A DNA stretch of 44,262 nucleotides from an uncultured Synergistales bacterium (lineage in GTDB: Bacteria > Synergistota > Synergistia > Synergistales > Aminobacteriaceae): assembly GCA_905235735.1 (NCBI GenBank), contig CAJOMU010000012.1, positions 1-44,262 on the forward strand, given 5' to 3'. This document shows, one piece after another, positions 7,745 through 15,016 of this stretch. Numbering within the stretch: the first letter of the stretch is position 1; each line of letters begins with the position of its first letter. Below the pieces are notes generated by a model. The model ran no database searches. It was not told the DNA's origin and saw nothing but the letters and a program-made list of their open reading frames with translations. The position numbers were made by a program, and so were the translations under genes.

Positions 7745-8852
7745 TCTTCTTCTTCTTCCTATTCTCATTCTTGATTGACATCAATAGTCCTATTTTAGCC
7801 CACATGAACATCATCGAACTTCCTCCCGCACTTATGAACGGCATCGGTATTCCCGTTAAAGGCATAAGTTTCGTTACTCCTGCAACATTGACGAACATCG
7901 GATATATCACTGACGCTGCCAGGCCAAGTGCTAGTGATTTTGTGAACGGTGTCTTAGCATCACGGTAAATATAATACACTCGCCATGTCCATAACGCATA
8001 AAGCATAAGCAGAAACATCGTTCCTATTAAGCCGAACTCCTCGCCTATCGCAGGAAATATATAATCCGTCGCTGTCTCTGGTAAAAATCTCTCGTCCTGA
8101 AGTCCCTTCCCAATTCCTACTCCCATTGTTCCGCCGTTAGCAAATGCAACAAGTCCCTGTATTATCTGAAAACCTGTGTCCGTAGGATCAGCCCATGGAT
8201 CCCAGAAGGCATTAAATCTTCTCATTCTGTATGGCGCAATCAGAATCAATCCAACTACTGCCGCTGCTCCCGCTACTATTCCCATCAAAGGATACTTCCA
8301 GCCTCGACGCTCTATGTGCATCGTGAAACATATCGCTGTAACTAGAATCGTTCCGCCTAGATTGGGCTGAAGAAGCAAAGGTACTGCCATCATGGTAATC
8401 ACACTCAGTGTAGGACGTACAAATGAATGCAAATCTCCGCGATTTAACGAAGATTCTTCATCAGTTAATCTGTCAGCCATGAAGATTGGAAGTGCAAATA
8501 GCGCAAGTTCAAGAGGCTGGAATCGTATGAATATCAGGTTCAGCCATCTTCTTGCACCTCCGACTTTAATCCCTATTCCGGGAATTGCCGTGAGTATCAA
8601 TAGTATCACTGCCGCCGCAAAATATTTCCCGCTGTCCTCCCTCACTGACCTCCTGCTGTATATCCTGTAGCATAATATCATCATAGTGATGCCAATTCCG
8701 ATAAACTGAAACTGTCTTAACGGTGCTGTATACGGATTACCTCCTGCCATGCTTTTACGCAATGACAACGATGAAATCATTACGATCCCGCAGCTGCTAA
8801 GTATCAGTGGGATTATGGCTTCAATTGATGTCAGAAGACTTATGATTTCCAT
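7737..8852 (-). CDS. ftsW: FtsW-type SEDS peptidoglycan polymerase
   Basis: This 371-residue polytopic membrane protein belongs to the SEDS family (FtsW/RodA/SpoVE). These proteins polymerise lipid II into glycan strands together with a class B PBP. 'GGARRWLNL' and 'FQPLELALFALPIFMA' lie near residues 100-130, 'QPNLGGTILV' near 165, and 'AIGEEFGLIG' and 'GIPMPFISAGGSSM' towards the C-terminus; all are family signatures. Its location between murD and murG, with overlaps of 13 bp at the start and a few bases at the end, favours FtsW (division) over RodA. The C-terminus is short and basic. Confidence 0.93.
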   Translation of the reverse strand: MEIISLLTSIEAIIPLILSSCGIVMISSLSLRKSMAGGNPYTAPLRQFQFIGIGITMMILCYRIYSRRSVREDSGKYFAAAVILLILTAIPGIGIKVGGARRWLNLIFIRFQPLELALFALPIFMADRLTDEESSLNRGDLHSFVRPTLSVITMMAVPLLLQPNLGGTILVTAICFTMHIERRGWKYPLMGIVAGAAAVVGLILIAPYRMRRFNAFWDPWADPTDTGFQIIQGLVAFANGGTMGVGIGKGLQDERFLPETATDYIFPAIGEEFGLIGTMFLLMLYALWTWRVYYIYRDAKTPFTKSLALGLAASVIYPMFVNVAGVTKLMPLTGIPMPFISAGGSSMMFMWAKIGLLMSIKNENRKKKKNE

Positions 8853-10207
8853 TGAGAGTCTATCTTTTCACGGACGATATTGCAGAAGTCCTCGCCTCGT
8901 GCCTTATATGACTTGTACATGTCCCAGCTCGTACATGCGGGTGAAAGAAGAACATACATTCCAGATTTCGCGAGTGATTCTGAGATATTCACTGCATCAC
9001 GCATATCTTTCGACATGTGAATCTTACCCTCTGGATACCCTGAACTCTTCAATGCATTCTGAATCTTCTCTGCTTCTTCTCCAAGCAGTACAGCTTCATC
9101 ACATTCTGATTTTACTGCTTCAGCAAGAGGCGCATAATCTTCACCTTTACCCTGTCCACCCAAGATAATAATCTTCCGTCCGTCTATGCTCTTCATGGCC
9201 GTTACACTCGCGGCTACGTTCGTCCCTTTCGAGTCGTCGATATACTTCACACCGTTCAATGTTCCTGCATCCTCGCACCTGTGAGGCAACGGTTTGAATC
9301 CTTCAAGAAGATATTTCACTCCGAATGAAGCTGTATCGAGGCCAAGCAATTTTACTGCGCATAGAGACATAGCTACGTTCTCGAAGTTATGCATTCCGAT
9401 TAGAGTTGTGTCCGAATACCTGAAGAGGCATGATACGTTCTCTCCGAGCGTCAGTATCGCTTTGTCATTGTCCATGAAGATATGACCTGTCAGTTTGTGT
9501 TCGGGAGTTCGTGAATTGCTGAGTGTGATGATGTTTCCTGATGCATTGAGTGATTCTGCATCTCTGTCCTGAATTATTCCCCAGCCGTTTGGGTCTCTCA
9601 GTGAAAGTATCTTTGCCTTCGCTGAAACGTAATTCTCATAGCTTCCATGCCAGTCAATATGATCTGGTGCAAGGTTCGTTACTACTGCAACACATGAATG
9701 CATGTTCTGGGTTGCACGTTCCAACTGAAAACTGCTGAGTTCAAGCACAACTGAATCAAAATCTTCCTTAGTGAATGTCGATGATGCTGTTCCTAAATTG
9801 CCTCCTGCACCTGCCTTCATTCCTGCTCGATTCAATATGTGTCCTATGAGTGATGTTACTGTGCTCTTTCCGTTACTGCCTGTTACGCAGATTAGTTTCT
9901 GAGTTCGTATGTGAGGAATTGAGAAGTCGAGTTCACCTGTCAATTTTACGTCTCGTGATTGTGCCTTCTGAATAATTTCTGACTTCGGAGGAATTCCTGA
10001 ACTTATGAGAATTTCACTTGTACCTTCAAAAACTTTCTCTGAATGTCCCTCTTCATATGCGATACCGTTCTTAGTGAATCGTTCTTTGACATCATCAGCT
10101 ATCTTCTTCTGTTCGGACACAAAGACTTCTTCACCGAGATTATGTGCCAGCATTGCGAGACCTTGACCGCTCACTCCTGCTCCTATGACTGTAATTTTCC
10201 TGCTCAA
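8840..10207 (-). CDS. murD: MurD, UDP-MurNAc-L-alanine:D-glutamate ligase
   Basis: This cytoplasmic ATP-dependent ligase adds D-Glu to UDP-MurNAc-L-Ala. The 455 residues match the usual length. 'VIGAGVSGQGLA' is the N-terminal UDP-binding loop, 'CVTGSNGKSTVT' the ATP P-loop, 'LELSSFQLE' and 'NLAPDHIDWHGS' the central-domain blocks, and 'IDDSKGTN' and 'LLSPACTSWDMY' the C-terminal ligase blocks. The start codon is TTG at 10207, eight bases after AGGAGG. It is the first gene of murD-ftsW-murG and follows a terminator, so transcription of the cluster probably begins just upstream. Confidence 0.96.
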   Translation of the reverse strand: MSRKITVIGAGVSGQGLAMLAHNLGEEVFVSEQKKIADDVKERFTKNGIAYEEGHSEKVFEGTSEILISSGIPPKSEIIQKAQSRDVKLTGELDFSIPHIRTQKLICVTGSNGKSTVTSLIGHILNRAGMKAGAGGNLGTASSTFTKEDFDSVVLELSSFQLERATQNMHSCVAVVTNLAPDHIDWHGSYENYVSAKAKILSLRDPNGWGIIQDRDAESLNASGNIITLSNSRTPEHKLTGHIFMDNDKAILTLGENVSCLFRYSDTTLIGMHNFENVAMSLCAVKLLGLDTASFGVKYLLEGFKPLPHRCEDAGTLNGVKYIDDSKGTNVAASVTAMKSIDGRKIIILGGQGKGEDYAPLAEAVKSECDEAVLLGEEAEKIQNALKSSGYPEGKIHMSKDMRDAVNISESLAKSGMYVLLSPACTSWDMYKSYKARGEDFCNIVREKIDSQWKS

Positions 10208-10249
10208 ATAAATTTGCCTCCTGTTTATTATTTCGTGTAATTATAGAAC

Positions 10250-10284
10250 AAAAAAGCAGGCTGCACTCTTAACATGCAACCTGC
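10250..10284 (-). terminator. Rho-independent terminator after the flavodoxin gene
   Basis: On the minus strand GCAGGTTGCA (10275-10284) pairs with TGCAGCCTGC (10256-10265), with one T-G pair, followed by six T. It closes the thiT-cobB-flavodoxin transcript and isolates murD. Confidence 0.85.
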
Positions 10285-10311
10285 CTCGTGAATCGTATTC
10301 GTGAGTCTATC

Positions 10312-10893
10312 TTACAGTCCTAACCCCTTGAGCCACGAATCAACACTTGCCTCTGCTCTCGCTTTATCCCTCTGTGCTGTTGATCCACGAACTGATAACC
10401 CCTTCATCACTTCCGCACCTTTAAGCGCACGTTTCAAATTTCCTTCTGTACCTGCAAGACCACTACCCTCATTAGTGCAGAAGGGAATAATTTTCTTTCC
10501 GTTCCAGTCATGAGCCTCAATGAATGTGTAAAAGCACATCGGCAAATCTCCCCACCATATTGGATAACCGAAAAATATTGTGTCATATTCGCTGATGTCT
10601 TTGTCTTCAACAATTGCAGGACGGGCTTTAGCATTGAGTTCCTTCTTTGCGACATCAGTGCACTCATCGTAACCTTCGGGATATTTCTTCACGGGCTTAA
10701 TCTCGAAAAGGTCTGAACCTGTCTTCGAGGCTATCATCTCGGCAACTATCATCGTGTTACCCTTCGTGATTCTTCCGACACTGTAATTCTCATCTGTGCG
10801 TGAGAACACAACTACGAGTGATTTTGCTTCTGCCGACGATGATGAACTGAACACCGCCGTAACGATTAATAGTGCGATAACTAAATTGCGCAT
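10312..10893 (-). CDS. Exported flavodoxin-like protein
   Basis: The protein has 193 residues. Residues 1-23 form a signal peptide ('LVIALLIVTAVFSSSSSAEA'), followed by a flavodoxin-like fold: 'SLVVVFSRTDEN' as the first strand and FMN phosphate loop, 'YDTIFFGYPIWWGDLP' as the 50s loop, and 'KKIIPFCTNEGSGLAGTEG' as the 90s loop. These match the flavodoxin_4 type found in many gut anaerobes. An exported flavodoxin implies redox work at the membrane or in the periplasm; the partner is unknown. The ATG at 10893 follows AGGAGG. It is 41 bases after cobB on the same strand and ends at a terminator. Confidence 0.85.
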   Translation of the reverse strand: MRNLVIALLIVTAVFSSSSSAEAKSLVVVFSRTDENYSVGRITKGNTMIVAEMIASKTGSDLFEIKPVKKYPEGYDECTDVAKKELNAKARPAIVEDKDISEYDTIFFGYPIWWGDLPMCFYTFIEAHDWNGKKIIPFCTNEGSGLAGTEGNLKRALKGAEVMKGLSVRGSTAQRDKARAEASVDSWLKGLGL

Positions 10894-10934
10894 GTAAATT
10901 TTTCCTCCTTAAAGATTGAATGCTCAACAGTGTA

Positions 10935-12266
10935 CTATCTTAAAGTACGGTTTATGTCAATTCGTGATAAGAATCGTTCTGCAAGTTCTGAATTTCCGAA
11001 GAAGTTCACGTGAAGATACGAAGCTAATATATTCCCATGTGTATAGCCTCCCGTGTATGCTTCTCCTGTTCTGCGTCTGGTCATCATGAATGCAAATTCA
11101 TCTTCCTGATTCACCCTCGAATAATGGAACTCATGACCGCGAATAACATCTCCTTCACTGCACATGATATTATCGCTCAGTGATTCAGCTTCAATGTATC
11201 CTATAACGGGTCTGTCAGTCATGAATGAATCATAATGAATTACTCCGGCCATGCTGAATTTATTTCCGTGTATGTCTGTCATCGAATCGCAGAGATACAT
11301 GAACCCTCCGCATTCAGCAAGCATAGGTGCACCAGAATTCGCAGACTGTCTCACACTCTCACGCATTGATTCATTCGCTTCAAGTTCTCGTGCAAATATT
11401 TCAGGAAATCCTCCGCCGAATATATATCCGTCAGCTTTGGGTAATTTATCATCATGAATCGGACTGAAGTATGTTATCTCCGCTCCAAGTTCTCGAAGTG
11501 TGTCTATGCTCTCAGGATAATAGAACGTAAACGCTTCATCTCTAGCAATTGCAACACGGACTTTATGATTCACACTTGGCCGCGATGATTCACATATGCA
11601 TTCGCGAACATCATCTGAAATATGAATCATTTCATCGACATCAACACACTCTTCAATAATCGCTCTCACAGAATCAAAATCATAGTTCGTGTTCTCAGTG
11701 AACGGGAGAAGTCCTAAGTGTCTTTCTGGAATCATGAGAGCCTCATTGCGTCTCAATGCCCCGAATACTTTTATGCCGATTCGATTCAATTCATCTGAAA
11801 TGATTCGTATGTGTGAGTCTGAGCCTGCATGATTCAGAATCACTCCTGCAAGATTAACTTCACGGTCATATTCACGGAGGCCAAGTGCAATTGATGCGGC
11901 AGTCTCACCGATTGATTTCACGTTCAGGACAGCAATAACAGGAGCATGAATCAATTTCGCAATCTCCGCTGTACTGTTCATACCACCGTCATATAATCCC
12001 ATTGCACCCTCAATTACGGCTATATCCTTCCCTCCTGATGTCCTCATGAATAACTCGCAAACTCTTTCGGGATTCATAAGCCATGTATCGAGGTTATATG
12101 CTTCACATCTCCCTGAACGTCTCAGATATTCCGTGTCAATGTAATCAGGGCCTGTCTTGTATGCACATACTTTGAGACCTCGTTCACGGAATGCAGAGAT
12201 AAGACCGCAGGCAATCGTTGTCTTTCCGCAATGACTGCCCGCTCCGGCAATTACGATTCGCTTCAA
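10935..12266 (-). CDS. cobB: CobB/CbiA cobyrinate a,c-diamide synthase
   Basis: This enzyme amidates the a and c carboxylates of cobyrinate (CbiA) or its hydrogeno form (CobB), using glutamine and ATP, in cobalamin synthesis. The protein has 443 residues. 'GAGSHCGKTTIACGL' is the N-terminal P-loop, 'AYKTGPDYIDTEY' and 'VIEGAMGLYDG' are family blocks, and the C-terminal class I amidotransferase-like domain has the nucleophile in 'LAECGGFMYLC' and 'GHEFHYS'. The start is TTG at 12266, immediately after the thiT stop codon and with no clear ribosome site, so translation is probably coupled to thiT. No other corrin genes are in the window. metH at the right end would use the product. Confidence 0.93.
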   Translation of the reverse strand: MKRIVIAGAGSHCGKTTIACGLISAFRERGLKVCAYKTGPDYIDTEYLRRSGRCEAYNLDTWLMNPERVCELFMRTSGGKDIAVIEGAMGLYDGGMNSTAEIAKLIHAPVIAVLNVKSIGETAASIALGLREYDREVNLAGVILNHAGSDSHIRIISDELNRIGIKVFGALRRNEALMIPERHLGLLPFTENTNYDFDSVRAIIEECVDVDEMIHISDDVRECICESSRPSVNHKVRVAIARDEAFTFYYPESIDTLRELGAEITYFSPIHDDKLPKADGYIFGGGFPEIFARELEANESMRESVRQSANSGAPMLAECGGFMYLCDSMTDIHGNKFSMAGVIHYDSFMTDRPVIGYIEAESLSDNIMCSEGDVIRGHEFHYSRVNQEDEFAFMMTRRRTGEAYTGGYTHGNILASYLHVNFFGNSELAERFLSRIDINRTLR

Positions 12267-12781
12267 TTATTCTGAAACTGGAAACTCACGCTCAAGTACC
12301 TTCCAGAGAATCAATGCGGCTATTCCAGAAAGAATATACTTCATGCTTTCTACGGTACATTGTACGCAAGTGAATATACCAACGGGCTTTGTCCTTCCGG
12401 TGCATACTCTGCAAAGAATATTACGCCGGATAAAACGTGACATGCAATTTTTCCTATTGCCGATACGATGAGACCAACGATTCTTGGATGCATTGCTGTT
12501 AGTCCTACGAAAGCATATGCCAGAATGTAATCGAAAATCGCCTGCAATGGATTGTAGACGTATCCGCCCAATAGAATGCGAAGAAGACCGGATACAATTC
12601 CTGCCTGAACTCCCCATTTCAATCCTCTTCTGTATGAGAAGATCATCAACGGCATCAGACTGAAATCAACTGATCCTCCCTGAGGCATTCTGAAAAGCTC
12701 GAAATACGACAGCACGATAGACAGAGCAATGCATAATGCACCCTCAATCATGACAACAACGCTTTTATGTTTTGAAGGCAT
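12267..12781 (-). pseudogene. thiT: thiT thiamin transporter S-component with a one-base frameshift
   Basis: ThiT is the substrate-binding membrane subunit of an ECF thiamin transporter. The first frame gives five hydrophobic segments and the family block 'QGGSVDFSLMPLMIFSYRRG', with 'GGYVYNPLQAIFDYILAY' further on. It then stops at 12350 after 'YSLAYN', exactly where ThiT continues into its last helix. The missing end, '..TVESMKYILSGIAALILWKVL', is in the adjacent frame and ends at 12267. One missing base near 12356-12362 explains it; repaired, the protein would have about 171 residues, a near-normal length. The ATG at 12781 has AGGAGG 10 bases upstream and a TPP riboswitch before it, which confirms identity. 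It may be a real mutation or an assembly error. Confidence 0.85.
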
Positions 12782-12831
12782 AAGAATAAATCCTCCTGTG
12801 TGTATGAAAGATTTTCAGAGGGGCAAAATGA

Positions 12832-12916
12832 AACTCCCTGCGCCGGTATTATCCGTGTCAGGTTCAAAGGGTCGATGCACGTTAAGCATCCTCTCAGCAA
12901 TTAAGCTCCCCTGATT
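12832..12916 (-). promoter_or_regulatory. TPP riboswitch (THI element)
   Basis: On the minus strand the conserved blocks appear in order: AGGGGAGC, CTGAGA, GACCCTTTGAACCTGA and TAATACCGGCGCAGGGAG. These form the P1 stem, the pyrimidine-sensing CUGAGA loop and the pyrophosphate-sensing arm of the thiamin pyrophosphate aptamer. It lies about 50 bases upstream of thiT. I see no T-tract terminator between aptamer and gene, so control is more likely at translation initiation. Through the operon it may also affect cobB. Confidence 0.95.
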
Positions 12917-13006
12917 CAAATTTATTATACAACTTACCGAAGTTATTTTATGTTACAATCTCAGAAAATCAAACTTTTCTTCTTTAAGGAGGCAAATGTT
13001 CTTATC

Positions 13007-15013
13007 ATGAAAAAATTTCTGCATTCAATAGTTTTTATGTTTATGGCTTTGATGGTTTTTATGTTCGCAGGCTGCGGTGGAAGTGATGATGATGACGGCC
13101 CTGCAAAAAACAGGTTAATGGTTATGACATCATCGGTCTTCAGTATAGGCGAGTCATACAAGCTCTACAGAGGCGATAAGGTCAGTGTTAGAGGAACTGA
13201 CGCGAGATATTACGTTGCTCCCATTGAGGGTACTGATGAATTTCAGGTAGTGCTCAACCTTGAGTTCAAAGATGTACTGAGTGATGATGTTCCATTCGTG
13301 ATAACTACAGCAGATAATGATTCGGCAGTAGTCTTCTCATACAATCCCAAAGGCATACTTGAGTCTGATACTTCGACTGAATACGGCAATGTCATACGTT
13401 ATGGAGGAGCTACACAGCAATTGAAGTATGACGGTCTGAATGTATCAGGTGCATCTGCATCTTCAGTTTCAGATTCATCGGTTTCATCATCAATCTTGGC
13501 CTCAGCGATTAGTCTTGATAGATCAGAAGAGATTGTGATTACGCTTAACGGAAACAAAGCAACTATTTCAGGAGATGATGTTTCTGAATATAATTACGTC
13601 TGGCATGCAGACCAGAATCACAGAGACGAATATTTCACAGAAGGAAGCGAATCAAAAGAACTGACCGAATCCGAAATGATTGAAGGTATATATGAAGCTG
13701 TATACATAGCTCATGATGTCAGATACACCCCAAGCACAATAAGTTTCTCAAGCACTGCACGCAACGATGAAGACATAGAATATGTATCGTATTATTCTTC
13801 GTCAGTACAGAATAAAGCAGCTGAAGAACTCGGTGCAGGTTTTGAAGGCCCGTATATATTCGCGACATTGCCGGTGAATCAGAGGAGCAGAGGCCAAGAT
13901 CAAATATCAAAGCCTAACAGCAACAGTGAGATTGAAGCATATTCATCAATGACACATACAGCAAGTGAAGCATATTCAAATCCTGTTCTGCATATCGTTG
14001 AAGGCGGCGTGTATCGTCTCAAAGGAACATGGAACGGTCAGATATGGATTGATGTGGGAGAAGATTCTGATGTCGCACTTATCCTCGACGGTGTAAACGT
14101 AACATGCACAGTTGCACCTGCTATTGTGTTCCGCAGTGCAAGGGAATGCGGCCCGACTGAAGATGTCGTATCATTTGATGTCGGAAAGAATTTGCTCGGA
14201 AATAATGAAGCTCTTCATGCAGGAGCTGTAGTGATGATTGCGGACGGAACTACGAACAACATCAAAGGTTCGAATGTATATAGGATTCTGAAAGCTGATA
14301 AGAAGAGTTCAGCCACAAAAATAGACGGCACTGACATATCAGCTCAGAAGAAGATGTACAAAATGGACGGTGCATTCTATTCGTTCGTATCACTTGCAAT
14401 AGGTGCAGAGAATAACAGAGGAGGCGGTCGTCTGAATATAACATCAACGACATATGAAGGTCTTAACTCGGAGATGCATATGTTGATTGACAGCGGAACT
14501 ATAAACATTACGGCTGAAGATGACGGCATAAACGTAAATGAGGATGACACATCGGTCTTCACGATGAACGGAGGAAGCCTGAAAATTATTGCGAAGAAAG
14601 GAGACGGCATAGATTCAAACGGTTATGTAGTAATCAACAACGGTACGCTTGATATTACTGCGGTAAGGGACAGCAATAGTCTTAACGCAGAGGCAGAAGG
14701 CCCAATTGATGCAATATCGGGAGTGTATATGTCAGACAGCGTAACGTATACGCATCAGGCATACGATCCAAGAACGGCTGAAGAAGATGATGATGATGAT
14801 GAAACAGGAGGTGATGAAGACGACAGTGAAAGTACGAAGAAAACAGTTACGATTTACAATAACGAGAACGTTGCGGTAATGAGGATAAATTACACAACTC
14901 CCGTTAAAGATGATAACACGTCATCACGAACAATAAAGGATTCAGATGAAGTATTCAGACTTCAGCACAGGGTCAACAATTTTTCAGGAATAACATATAA
15001 GGAGAGTAACTAG
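13007..15013 (+). CDS. Cthe_2159-type beta-helix carbohydrate-binding lipoprotein (first copy)
   Basis: This protein of about 668 residues begins with a lipoprotein signal peptide ending 'FMFAGCGGS', so it is membrane-anchored and exported. The C-terminal half carries the repeated 'GxxxITAxDDGINVNED' and '[17 protein letters not shown]' turns of the Cthe_2159 (DUF4353) family. Its characterised clostridial member is a right-handed beta-helix that binds acidic polysaccharide. The N-terminal part repeats in the next gene. An Asp-rich stretch near residue 590 may bind calcium. I chose the ATG at 13007 because it starts the signal peptide and follows AAGGAGG; the open frame extends 19 codons upstream without meaning. 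It forms a two-gene operon with its paralogue, 3 bases apart. Confidence 0.82.
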   Translation: MKKFLHSIVFMFMALMVFMFAGCGGSDDDDGPAKNRLMVMTSSVFSIGESYKLYRGDKVSVRGTDARYYVAPIEGTDEFQVVLNLEFKDVLSDDVPFVITTADNDSAVVFSYNPKGILESDTSTEYGNVIRYGGATQQLKYDGLNVSGASASSVSDSSVSSSILASAISLDRSEEIVITLNGNKATISGDDVSEYNYVWHADQNHRDEYFTEGSESKELTESEMIEGIYEAVYIAHDVRYTPSTISFSSTARNDEDIEYVSYYSSSVQNKAAEELGAGFEGPYIFATLPVNQRSRGQDQISKPNSNSEIEAYSSMTHTASEAYSNPVLHIVEGGVYRLKGTWNGQIWIDVGEDSDVALILDGVNVTCTVAPAIVFRSARECGPTEDVVSFDVGKNLLGNNEALHAGAVVMIADGTTNNIKGSNVYRILKADKKSSATKIDGTDISAQKKMYKMDGAFYSFVSLAIGAENNRGGGRLNITSTTYEGLNSEMHMLIDSGTINITAEDDGINVNEDDTSVFTMNGGSLKIIAKKGDGIDSNGYVVINNGTLDITAVRDSNSLNAEAEGPIDAISGVYMSDSVTYTHQAYDPRTAEEDDDDDETGGDEDDSESTKKTVTIYNNENVAVMRINYTTPVKDDNTSSRTIKDSDEVFRLQHRVNNFSGITYKESN

Positions 15014-15016
15014 AGC

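Noticed and set aside
12950-13006. Upstream extension of the first beta-helix lipoprotein by 19 codons
   Set aside because: The extension lies before the ribosome site and would bury the lipoprotein signal peptide; the ATG at 13007 starts a proper signal sequence.
14786-14803. GAT triplet run in the first lipoprotein gene as a phase-variable repeat
   Set aside because: It is a short in-frame Asp run; unit changes would not alter the frame and the copies are few.
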